Assembly (NCBI GenBank): GCA_026415675.1
Contig: JAOAGQ010000050.1
Location: 1 to 64,000, forward strand
DNA from: Syntrophorhabdaceae bacterium
GTDB taxonomy: Bacteria; Desulfobacterota; Syntrophorhabdia; Syntrophorhabdales; Syntrophorhabdaceae
DNA length: 64,000 bases
Direction: 5' to 3'
A program made the translations under genes and the position numbers. The notes under the pieces were generated by a model. The model was not told the DNA's origin. It searched no databases and was given only the letters and a program-made list of their open reading frames with translations. Positions 42,906-50,879 of this stretch are shown here, in pieces; positions within the stretch are counted from its first letter, which is position 1; each line of letters begins with the position of its first letter.

Positions 42906-44215
42906 CAGTGGCCACCTCTCAAATCTTTGAATCTTTTTGCTTTAAGGTCATAACGGGGTAAGGTCCCCGCAGGCTCAATTTTTACCTTACAGGTGAGGTT
43001 TGTCTTGATCTTATGTCCCTCAGCGAGTCTCTTGGCTATGGATGCCGCTTGCTCTTCACTCAGACTGGGATCCACCTCTATCCTTAAGGTGATTTCATCC
43101 ATTATGTCCTGTCTCGTTACAACGATTTCATACTCCACGATTTCCGGGAATTCAGATCTTATCAACTGTTCAACCGTTTTCGGGGAGAAGAGAACGCCCC
43201 TGATCTTCCTTATGTCATCCACCCTTCCCACTATCTCCATCATCTTCTTCGATGTTCTGCCACAGGGACAGTTATCAGGGCCTTTAACCGCCACATCGTT
43301 TGTGTTGAACCGGATCACAGGAAAAGACTTTCTTCCAAGAGGGGTGATGACGATAACGCCCTGTTCCCCCACATCCACCTCCCGGGAGAGGGTCTCCCTG
43401 TCGAGCATTTCAACGAGGAAGAAGGGCTCAACGATATGCAGGCCTTTCTGTTCTTCGCACATCCCTGCAAAACCGCATGTCTCGGTACTCCCTATATGGT
43501 CAAACATCTTGCATCCATAGAGGCCTTCGATTCTCAATCGGGTTGCTTCAGGGAGGGGTTCTCCTGCACCGAGGGCCCGCTCGATCCCGAGGGATTTTGG
43601 GTCAATCCCCATCTCCATCGCCTCTTTTGCTATGTTTAGAAGATATGTGGGTGTTCCGGCCATGGCGTTTGCCTTAAGCTCTATGATCTTGTTCACCCTT
43701 CCCTTTGTATCAAGGGCACCCCCTGGCACCACCTCACACCCTATCTTCTCTGCGGCATAGTGTGCCTCCCAGAATGCTACGTACACATTATAACCAAAAG
43801 GTAAGAATATCCTATGCCTCGGTCTAAAACCTGCCATCCATAATATGTGACACCATGATTCGATCCTCCACTGCCAGCTCTCATAGGATTCAGGCACATA
43901 GACAGGCCTGCCCGTTGTGCCACTTGTTTGCCTGAATGTAGACACCTCTTCAATGGGGACACCAAGGATCCCCCCATAGGGGAAGGGGTCTACATCCTCC
44001 TGCCACTTCCGTAGCTCCTCTTTGTAAGTAAAGGGCACCTTTTTAATATCTTCAACGGTTTTGATGTCCTCCACTTCTATGCCCTTTAACTTTTCTTTGT
44101 AGAGGTTCGAATGGTTCTTTGCATAGGACAGGATATTTTTAAAATATTTGAATTCAATCCTGTCCAACTCCTCCCTGGGGAGGGTTTCCGTGTAGGAATT
44201 CCAGTACTTGTTCAT
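42905..44215 (-). CDS. Phenylacetate-CoA ligase-like (AMP-forming) enzyme
   Basis: A 436-residue adenylate-forming enzyme of the PaaK type. FRQTSGTTGRPVYVPESYES (P-loop-like A3), AGTPTYLLNIAKEAM, DHIGSTETCGFAGMCEEQ (A5) and NTNDVAVKGPDNCPCGR are present. It converts a carboxylic acid plus CoA and ATP to an acyl-CoA. Phenylacetate or an arylacetic/aryl acid is plausible but not shown; no paa or aromatic-ring genes are nearby. A promoter and an operator-like palindrome lie upstream, next to a divergent IclR gene. Confidence 0.9.
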   Translation of the reverse strand: MNKYWNSYTETLPREELDRIEFKYFKNILSYAKNHSNLYKEKLKGIEVEDIKTVEDIKKVPFTYKEELRKWQEDVDPFPYGGILGVPIEEVSTFRQTSGTTGRPVYVPESYESWQWRIESWCHILWMAGFRPRHRIFLPFGYNVYVAFWEAHYAAEKIGCEVVPGGALDTKGRVNKIIELKANAMAGTPTYLLNIAKEAMEMGIDPKSLGIERALGAGEPLPEATRLRIEGLYGCKMFDHIGSTETCGFAGMCEEQKGLHIVEPFFLVEMLDRETLSREVDVGEQGVIVITPLGRKSFPVIRFNTNDVAVKGPDNCPCGRTSKKMMEIVGRVDDIRKIRGVLFSPKTVEQLIRSEFPEIVEYEIVVTRQDIMDEITLRIEVDPSLSEEQAASIAKRLAEGHKIKTNLTCKVKIEPAGTLPRYDLKAKRFKDLRGGH

Positions 44216-44232
44216 AGCTTATCACTCCTTTC

Positions 44233-44249
44233 GGTTCACAATGTGGACC
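44233..44249. promoter_or_regulatory. IclR-type operator upstream of the CoA ligase
   Basis: GGTTCACAATGTGGACC is a 17-nt palindrome with one wobble pair (GGTtCACA-A-TGTGgACC). It lies 18 nt upstream of the ligase start, between the predicted transcription start and the ribosome site. The size and form suit an IclR-type repressor. Confidence 0.55.
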
Positions 44250-44270
44250 ACTGTTTCTAATTTCAACGTT

Positions 44271-44299
44271 AATCTAAAAAACTGGCCGATGATTGTCAA
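44271..44299 (-). promoter_or_regulatory. Promoter of the CoA ligase operon
   Basis: On the minus strand, a perfect -35 TTGACA (44299-44294) is followed after 17 nt by TAGATT (44276-44271). The -35 lies in the 13-nt element CTTGACAATCATC, also found at 11990-12002 and 47181-47193. Confidence 0.55.
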
Positions 44300-44346
44300 G
44301 AAAATTGTGCTTAAAATCACAAGACGTGTTATAATTAAAGGGATCT

Positions 44347-45120
44347 ATGGAGAAGTCCCAGTACACAATAAAGGTACTCGAAAAGGCGATCAGGATTCTC
44401 GACTGCTATACCCACGGAGAAAACTCCTTCACCCTCGATGAGATTACAAAAAGGACAAAGCTCTCAAAACCCACCGTCTTTAGGATCCTAAAGACATTAG
44501 AACAGAATGGCTTTTTACGTTATACAAAGACGGATGAGACATACCGTCTCGGCTTAAGGCTCCTCGACCTAGGTAGTATTGTATATACTTCAAGCCCTGT
44601 GAGAAAACCGGCATCAAAACATCTCGATCACTTAAGCGAAACATTAAAATATACCATCCTCGTAGGGGTCATCCTCGATGGTCAGTTTATGTACATAGAT
44701 AAAAGGGAGATGGGGAACGGTCTTAAGCTGCCTGCGTATTTGGGGGCAAGGAGAAGGCCTGAAGATAATGCCCTGGGTATGATACTTCTTGCCCATATGG
44801 AAGAAGAGCTAAGGGAAGAGATATTGAAAGAGGGTATAAAAGAGAAGGGACTCAAGAAGGCTGAGGCGCGATTAGCAAAGATAACAGAGAGATTAACTGA
44901 GGCCCGTATCAGGGGATACTATATTGAGCACGGGGAGTTTATAGATGGTATATCGAGCATTGCCGTTCCCATATGGGGTCATGGGAATAAGGTAGTAGCG
45001 GCCCTTGGAGTCTCTCTTCCTACAAAAAATACAGATGGTATTCAAATCGATGCTATCATAAGGGAGCTTATCCACACATCGAACCTCATATCAGAGGAGA
45101 TAAAAAACTCAACCCATTGA
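44347..45120 (+). CDS. IclR-family transcriptional regulator (divergent from CoA ligase)
   Basis: A 257-residue IclR-type regulator with a helix-turn-helix (LDEITKRTKLSKPTVFRILK) and an effector domain (GYYIEHGEFIDGISSIAVPI). A perfect -10 TATAAT (44330-44335) lies only 11 nt upstream of the ATG, so the mRNA leader is very short. It is divergent from the CoA ligase operon, 131 nt away, the classical position for its regulator. Its relation to the paralogue at 41920 is unclear. Confidence 0.9.
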   Translation: MEKSQYTIKVLEKAIRILDCYTHGENSFTLDEITKRTKLSKPTVFRILKTLEQNGFLRYTKTDETYRLGLRLLDLGSIVYTSSPVRKPASKHLDHLSETLKYTILVGVILDGQFMYIDKREMGNGLKLPAYLGARRRPEDNALGMILLAHMEEELREEILKEGIKEKGLKKAEARLAKITERLTEARIRGYYIEHGEFIDGISSIAVPIWGHGNKVVAALGVSLPTKNTDGIQIDAIIRELIHTSNLISEEIKNSTH

Positions 45121-45123
45121 CCT

Positions 45124-46848
45124 TCAGGAAGGCTTTTCCCTTTTTCTTCTCAGTATCTCTATAACCTCCTCCTTTTCCTTTGTATTTAAGATATCCCTTT
45201 TCTCCTGCCAACCCTTTCTTGCAATATTGATCCCGAACTTCACATCTTCTATCCCCAGGGCGGAATGGGCATCGGGGTTTATAGAGACCATAACCCCTTT
45301 CTCTTTCGCATATTTTAGATACCGCCAGTCGATATCAAGTCTGTAGGGACTCGCATTCAACTCTATGATTACACCATTCTCATATGCGGAATCTATAATC
45401 CGCCTCATATCGACCTCATAGCCGTCCCTCGATAAGAGGAGCCTTCCCGTTGGGTGTCCGAGCATCGTTGTATATTTATTCTCAAGGGCCTTGATAATCC
45501 TTCTCTCCTGGTCTTCCTTTTTTAAGTTAAAGGCGGAATGAATCGAGGCGATAACAAAATCGAACCCCTTCAGTACCTCCTCATCATAATCGAGGGAACC
45601 GTCGGGGTGGATATCACTCTCTATACCTTTGAATATGTGAAAATCAGGGTTTTTTCTGTTTAGTCTGTCTATGATCTCCCATTGTTTAAAGATCGCATCT
45701 TTTTTAAGCCCTCTCGCATAGTAGGCGGTCTGACTGTGATCGGATATGCCGATATAGGAAAATCCCATCTTTTTTGCAACCTCTGCGAGGCGCTCGATAG
45801 GGTCTATCCCATCACTCAATTCTGTGTGGATATGGAATGTGCCTCTAATATCTGAGAGTTTAACAAGTTCGGGGAGGCTTCCTTTTTCAGATGCCTCTAT
45901 TTCCCCTGTATCCTCTCTCAGTTCAGGGGGGATATAGTCAAGCCCGTGCATCCTATAGATCTCCTCTTCGCTTCTGCAGCTTATAAATCTCTCCCCTTCA
46001 AAAAGGCCGTATTCGTTTAACTTCCAGCCCCTCTTCTTCGATAAACCCCTCATCCTCACGTTGTGCTCTTTGCTCCCCGTAAAATACATGAGGGCATAGG
46101 GAAAGGCCTCCTTTTTAACAACCCTTAAGTCCGCCTCAATCCCCGATTTAAGACGGCAGGAGGTCTTTGTATCACCCTGAAGCATCACAGAATCGACTTC
46201 AGGCAGGCTTGTGAAAAAAGACGATATTGAATGGTAGTCATCCCCTGCCACAAGGATGTCTATGTCTTTTACAACCTCTTTTCTCCGCCTTATACTCCCA
46301 CATATCTCAACAAAACCATCATCTACTCTCTCTAAAAACCGTTCCTTTATCCTCTCCGCTTCGGGGAATACCTCACCGAAGAGGAACTCCCCCTTATGTT
46401 TTTTCAAAAATTCAATCCCTTTTAAGATCTTTTCCTGTGTCTTCTGTCCAAAGCCCGGCAGGTTAATCAATCTGTTTTCCATACAGGCGTATTCAAGCTC
46501 ACCGATATTCCTTATACCGAGTTCATCGTATAAAACTTTTATTTTTTTGGGGCCAAGGTTGGGTACAGCGATCAGTTCAAGGAGGGATTCGGGGACCTCT
46601 TTTTTTAACTCCTCCAAGTATTCTATCTTTCCCTTTTCCAAGTACTCCTCTATCCTAGACGCTATGGTCTCCCCTATGCCTTTTATCTCCTTTAACTTTT
46701 GTTTATCTATCATCTCTTCTATATTGTCCATACCGGAGATGATCTTTGCCGCATTATGGTAAGCCCTCGCCTTAAAAGGATTCTCCCCCTTGATCTCAAG
46801 GAGGGTACCTATCTCTTCCAGGATTTCGGGGATGGATTTTGATCTCAT
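45124..46848 (-). CDS. polX: Family X DNA polymerase with PHP domain (PolX)
   Basis: A 574-residue protein. The N-terminal helix-hairpin-helix region (LKEIKGIGETIASRI, VPNLGPKKIK, LPGFGQKTQEKI) leads to a nucleotidyltransferase core (CGSIRRRKEVVKDIDILVAG, with Asp-x-Asp at DID). The C-terminal PHP domain has FHIHTELSDG, GISDHSQTA, GIESDIHPDG and SINPDAHS. Bacterial PolX fills short gaps in repair and has an intrinsic Mn-dependent 3'-5' exonuclease in the PHP domain. Confidence 0.93.
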   Translation of the reverse strand: MRSKSIPEILEEIGTLLEIKGENPFKARAYHNAAKIISGMDNIEEMIDKQKLKEIKGIGETIASRIEEYLEKGKIEYLEELKKEVPESLLELIAVPNLGPKKIKVLYDELGIRNIGELEYACMENRLINLPGFGQKTQEKILKGIEFLKKHKGEFLFGEVFPEAERIKERFLERVDDGFVEICGSIRRRKEVVKDIDILVAGDDYHSISSFFTSLPEVDSVMLQGDTKTSCRLKSGIEADLRVVKKEAFPYALMYFTGSKEHNVRMRGLSKKRGWKLNEYGLFEGERFISCRSEEEIYRMHGLDYIPPELREDTGEIEASEKGSLPELVKLSDIRGTFHIHTELSDGIDPIERLAEVAKKMGFSYIGISDHSQTAYYARGLKKDAIFKQWEIIDRLNRKNPDFHIFKGIESDIHPDGSLDYDEEVLKGFDFVIASIHSAFNLKKEDQERRIIKALENKYTTMLGHPTGRLLLSRDGYEVDMRRIIDSAYENGVIIELNASPYRLDIDWRYLKYAKEKGVMVSINPDAHSALGIEDVKFGINIARKGWQEKRDILNTKEKEEVIEILRRKREKPS

Positions 46849-46883
46849 TGGGGGATATCTTTCTTGGGAATGGGGATGGGTCT

Positions 46884-47087
46884 TTATGCCTTTACCCTGT
46901 AGCCGGCCTTTTCTATGGCGGCCTCAATATCTTCCTTTTTCAGTCTTGTTTCATCGTACCTAACTGACGCACTCCCTATGGATACATCAACCTCCTCAAT
47001 ACCCCCTAATGCGTTCAGGGCCTTTTTTACCGCCATCACACAGTGCTGGCAACTCATGCCATCTATCTTGATTTTAGCTTCTGCCAT
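46884..47087 (-). CDS. Heavy-metal-binding (CopZ-like) protein
   Basis: A 67-residue HMA-domain protein. The metal site is GMSCQHCVMAV (CxxC). It probably binds Cu(I) or a similar ion as a chaperone. No metal-transporting P-type ATPase is in the window, so its client is unknown. GGAGG precedes the ATG. The stop is 35 nt before the PolX start, on the same strand. Confidence 0.9.
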   Translation of the reverse strand: MAEAKIKIDGMSCQHCVMAVKKALNALGGIEEVDVSIGSASVRYDETRLKKEDIEAAIEKAGYRVKA

Positions 47088-47172
47088 AAAACACCTCCTG
47101 ATATTTGTTTCTCTAATTATATGTCTTTTGCGGGGTAATTACAAGGAAGGCGATAGGGTATAATTTTGTACT

Positions 47173-47209
47173 CCCCGATACTTGACAATCATCGGGGATA
47201 GAATAAAAT
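47173..47209 (+). promoter_or_regulatory. Promoter of the M48 protease gene with an inverted repeat across the -35
   Basis: A -35 TTGACA (47182-47187) and -10 TAAAAT (47204-47209) are 16 nt apart. The -35 box lies in the spacer of a perfect inverted repeat, CCCCGAT (47173-47179) and ATCGGGG (47191-47197), a likely operator. Confidence 0.55.
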
Positions 47210-47240
47210 ATTCAGACATACAATTCGTTAAGGAGACGCT

Positions 47241-48707
47241 ATGGTTACCCTTAAAAAGAACCACCACCATAAAATTAAGGTTTTATTTCTCCTCCTGGTA
47301 TTTTTCATGCTTTCAGTTTTGATCGGTTGTGCCACAAACCCTGTTACAGGGAAGAGTCAACTAATGTTCCTCTCGGAAGAACAGGAGATTCAAATGGGAA
47401 AAGACATATACCCTAACGCCATCTGGGAGGGAGAGGGGGGAGGGGGAGAATATAGGGACGATAGGTTGAAAGCCTACCTCAAAAACATAGTGTTGGATAT
47501 ACACAGGGTTTCCCATAGACCGAATCTCCCTTTGGATTTTGCCATTCAGAATAGCTCTGTCCCCAATGCCTGGGCCATACCCGGCCATGTGGTCATAACA
47601 AGGGGGCTCCTCTCCGCCCTCGATAACGAAGGGGAGTTTGCCTTTGTTATGGGGCATGAGATGGGACATGTGGCCGCCCGTCATTCTGCAAGTCAGGTAT
47701 CCTGGAGCATTTTCCATCAAGCGATATTGACCGGGGCAGGTATCGCCCTCTCGGGGAGCGACTATTCGGATCTCGCCCTGATGGCAGGTTCTCTGGGGAG
47801 TAGTCTTCTCTTATTAAAATACAGTAGAAACGATGAGCTCGAAGCGGATAGGCTTGGCCTGGAATATATGTCAAAGCTCGGTTATGATCCAAATAATGCG
47901 GTGAGTGCCCACAGGAACCTCGAGAAGGTCTCCAACGAGTATCTTAAGTCACTGAACAAAGGGACGCAGGAGAGGGGTTTCTTTGAAGAGCTCCTGTCAA
48001 CACATCCAAGGACATCGAGAAGGATAGAGGAGATCCAAAGTCTTATCAAGCAAACCCCATTATACTCAAAAAGGGGTGATGGCTCAAACAGGGAGCAGTT
48101 TCAATCGATGATAGGAGGGATAAAGAAGTCAAACGAAAACTATATCGCCAATTACGATAAAGCGGTTCAGGAATACAAAAACAACAGAATCGATGAGGCG
48201 TTAAAACTTGTGAATAAGGCCATTTCCAACGATCCGTCCCAGGCTCCCTTCTACACGTTATTGGGCTATATTTTGATAAAAAAGAAGGATTACGGGGGTG
48301 CAGAAAAGCAGTTTGACAGGGCCCTTCAGATCGACAATAACTACCAACCTGCCATAAGGGGCAAGGGTATATTACACAATATGCGGGATAACTATGGGGA
48401 GAGCATAGGCTACCTGAAAAGAAGTCTCGCCCTCTTTCCTGGAGATACAACGAGTAAATACTATCTCGGCATGAGTTACTATAAAACAGGGGATTTCAGG
48501 TCAGCTGTAACTCAACTTAAACCTGTTGCAGAGGCTTGGCAAAAACACCCTACCATATACGGTTTACTCGGTATATGTTACGAAAAATTAAACGACATCA
48601 ACTCAGCCTACAGGGCATATAACCTCCAGATTAAAGTTGCCCCCAACAACGAGATGGGCAAATGGGCCTCGCAGAGGATAGGTGTCCTTAAAACGAGGAT
48701 AAGATAG
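47241..48707 (+). CDS. M48-family metalloprotease lipoprotein with TPR repeats
   Basis: A 488-residue envelope protein of the BepA type. The signal peptide ends at a lipobox-like segment SVLIGC with Cys near residue 30. The zinc protease motif is GHEMGHVAARHS (HExxH), with the third ligand in NDELEADRLG. The C-terminal part contains about four TPR repeats (for example FYTLLGYILIKKKDYGGAEK and AIRGKGILHNMRDNYGESIG). BepA-type enzymes degrade or assist outer-membrane proteins and LPS assembly. AAGGAGA precedes the ATG. Confidence 0.92.
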   Translation: MVTLKKNHHHKIKVLFLLLVFFMLSVLIGCATNPVTGKSQLMFLSEEQEIQMGKDIYPNAIWEGEGGGGEYRDDRLKAYLKNIVLDIHRVSHRPNLPLDFAIQNSSVPNAWAIPGHVVITRGLLSALDNEGEFAFVMGHEMGHVAARHSASQVSWSIFHQAILTGAGIALSGSDYSDLALMAGSLGSSLLLLKYSRNDELEADRLGLEYMSKLGYDPNNAVSAHRNLEKVSNEYLKSLNKGTQERGFFEELLSTHPRTSRRIEEIQSLIKQTPLYSKRGDGSNREQFQSMIGGIKKSNENYIANYDKAVQEYKNNRIDEALKLVNKAISNDPSQAPFYTLLGYILIKKKDYGGAEKQFDRALQIDNNYQPAIRGKGILHNMRDNYGESIGYLKRSLALFPGDTTSKYYLGMSYYKTGDFRSAVTQLKPVAEAWQKHPTIYGLLGICYEKLNDINSAYRAYNLQIKVAPNNEMGKWASQRIGVLKTRIR

Positions 48708-48794
48708 CGATTATACCTTAAGCTTTTAGGATACATGTTATAATAAACCTTTCGGGAGATAAGCTACCGGAAGAGAATTGTACTGAGAGGGAAC

Positions 48795-50054
48795 ATGGAA
48801 AAGATAAGGACATTGAGGGGATTCAGGGACATCTTCGGGGAGGAGATGGAAAAATTCAGGATTATCGAGGATACATCGAGGCATTATTTTAAACTCCTCG
48901 GTTTTAACGAGATAGAAATACCTGCACTGGAAAAAACAGAACTCTTCACGAGGAGCATAGGTGATGCGACGGACATTGTGGAAAAGGAGATGTTCACTTT
49001 TGTGGATGCCGGGGGAGACTCTCTGACGTTAAGGCCTGAGGCAACAGCAGGGGTTGTACGTTTCTACCTTCAGGAAGGCATGTATGTAAAGGAGAGGGTG
49101 AGCAAACTCTTCACGATAGGTTCTATGTTTCGCCACGAAAGACCCCAGAAGGGCCGATTCCGTCAGTTTCACCAGATAGATGTTGAGGTCTTCGGTGTCT
49201 CGGATCCATTTATAGATGCCGAACTACTATGGCTTATCTCATTGATACTGGATAAACTTATGCTCGAGGGATACTCCATTGAGGTAAACAGTGTGGGGTG
49301 TAGAGTATGCAGGAACGGGTTCAGAGACAAGGTTGTGGCCTATTTTGAGACGAAAAGGGATATGTTGTGCGAGGACTGCTTAAGGCGACTCGAAAGGAGC
49401 CCCCTGAGGATCTTTGACTGTAAAAAAGAGGGTTGTATAAAGGCCACAGAAGAATCCCCCTTTCTCTTTGATAGCCTCTGCAAGGATTGTAATGAACACT
49501 TCGACAGTTTTCTCGACTATCTTGGACAATTCAAGATTAAGGCAACATTAAATAAGAGACTTGTGAGAGGTCTCGACTATTATACAAAGACGGTCTTTGA
49601 AGTAACCTCTGAGAATCTTGGGGCTCAAAAGGCCTTTATCGCCGGAGGCAGATACGATAATCTCGTTGAAGAGATGGGGGGGCCTCCGATCCCTGGTATC
49701 GGCTTTGCGATAGGTGTTGAGAGGCTAAGCCTCATCACCTCAGCCAGGAGGCCCTCGGAAGTTCCCCTGACCTATCTCGCCTACCTCGGTAAGGATGCGA
49801 AAAGATATATTGTACCCATTCTTGAGAGGTTTGTCTCATCCGGTTACAGACTCTTTTATTCCTATGAAGAGAAATCGTTAAAATCCCAGATGCGCTATGC
49901 TGACAGCTTGAATGCAGAGTTTGTCCTAATACTCGGAGAGGATGAGATAAAAAAGAACTTGATCATATTAAGAAGTATGAGGGGAAAATGGCAGAAGGAG
50001 GTGCCCCTTAACCCCGATTCAATCCTTAAGGAGGTTATCTCCTCTACCCTTTAA
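48795..50054 (+). CDS. hisS: Histidyl-tRNA synthetase
   Basis: A 419-residue class II aminoacyl-tRNA synthetase. It has the HisRS start RTLRGFRDIFGEEMEKF, motif 2 FRHERPQKGRFRQFHQIDVE, the histidine-A loop LVRGLDYYTKTVFEV and motif 3 GFAIGVERLSLI. The C-terminal anticodon-binding domain covers the last ~90 residues. The end overlaps the convergent gate-domain gene by 11 nt. Confidence 0.96.
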   Translation: MEKIRTLRGFRDIFGEEMEKFRIIEDTSRHYFKLLGFNEIEIPALEKTELFTRSIGDATDIVEKEMFTFVDAGGDSLTLRPEATAGVVRFYLQEGMYVKERVSKLFTIGSMFRHERPQKGRFRQFHQIDVEVFGVSDPFIDAELLWLISLILDKLMLEGYSIEVNSVGCRVCRNGFRDKVVAYFETKRDMLCEDCLRRLERSPLRIFDCKKEGCIKATEESPFLFDSLCKDCNEHFDSFLDYLGQFKIKATLNKRLVRGLDYYTKTVFEVTSENLGAQKAFIAGGRYDNLVEEMGGPPIPGIGFAIGVERLSLITSARRPSEVPLTYLAYLGKDAKRYIVPILERFVSSGYRLFYSYEEKSLKSQMRYADSLNAEFVLILGEDEIKKNLIILRSMRGKWQKEVPLNPDSILKEVISSTL

Positions 50055-50463
50055 TGATGCGACTCTTATAGAGAAGATAGGTAAGGATTATAGCGAGGGC
50101 AAACCTGAAAACGATCAACACGAAACCGTTTGCCCCTATAACAACAAATATCAGGGTATCTTCTATCATAGCATGACATATGGAGAGAAAAAGGAGTATA
50201 AGAAAGGCCTCCTTTTTGCCCATGTTTGATGCCCTGATCGAGTGGATTATGACCCCTGCCCCGTATGTGAGGCCTATGATAATACCGGTGATCAAAGGTA
50301 CAAACCCTCTCCCTGTGATTCCAAGAAACGATACCCCTTTCTTTTGAAAGATCGACTCTTTACCCTTCAAAAACTCATATGATATGGAAAGGGGGAGGAT
50401 GATGAACAGGAGTTTAACGGTAAGGATGATGGAATTTTTAAGGGCTACAAGAATAATTTCCAT
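50044..50463 (-). CDS. Nucleoside-recognition/gate-domain membrane protein (small)
   Basis: A 139-residue, very hydrophobic protein with about four membrane segments (for example FVPLITGIIIGLTYGAGVII and LFLSICHAMIEDTLIFVVI). The ICHAMIEDTL segment is typical of the gate domain family. It overlaps the preceding gate protein by 19 nt. Together they form a split pair reminiscent of SpmA/SpmB, whose function is also not clearly defined. No spore genes are present. Confidence 0.75.
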   Translation of the reverse strand: MEIILVALKNSIILTVKLLFIILPLSISYEFLKGKESIFQKKGVSFLGITGRGFVPLITGIIIGLTYGAGVIIHSIRASNMGKKEAFLILLFLSICHAMIEDTLIFVVIGANGFVLIVFRFALAIILTYLLYKSRIIKG

Positions 50464-50879
50464 AACAGATCCAGTATAACCCCTGAGGCGAGGCTCAAAA
50501 TAACCCGGACAAAAAGAAATACCCAGCCGTTTACTCCTGTCTTATGGGTAACCGGGGTCTCAACGGTAAGACTGTGGGAAATGCCAAGCATTAGGGCCAT
50601 GGTCGTAATCTCCTTGGTGCCCAGATCAAGGGGGGTGAGAACGGCGATTGCGGCGTAGAGGTTTATCAAATAACCTGCGAGAAGCCCTAAGGCCGCCTCC
50701 CCGGGGAGGCCAAAAAGACCCATAAAAGGTTTAAAAAATCTGCTTATGATCTCTATTAAACCGAAATGTTTTATGAGTTCAATGGCAATATAACAGGGTA
50801 TGATCACCTTGACCATCAGGTAAACAATGGCGATCCCGTTTAAAAAGCCTTTCTTTATATTGCTATATACATAGTTCAT
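50445..50879 (-). CDS. Nucleoside-recognition/gate-domain membrane protein (partner)
   Basis: A 144-residue hydrophobic protein with about four membrane helices. It carries the gate-domain GISHSLTVETPVT segment, the counterpart of ICHAMIEDTL in the next protein. Its start overlaps the end of the FadL-type gene by 4 nt and its end overlaps the second gate gene by 19 nt, so all three are probably co-translated. Substrate or function is unknown. Confidence 0.75.
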   Translation of the reverse strand: MNYVYSNIKKGFLNGIAIVYLMVKVIIPCYIAIELIKHFGLIEIISRFFKPFMGLFGLPGEAALGLLAGYLINLYAAIAVLTPLDLGTKEITTMALMLGISHSLTVETPVTHKTGVNGWVFLFVRVILSLASGVILDLLWKLFL

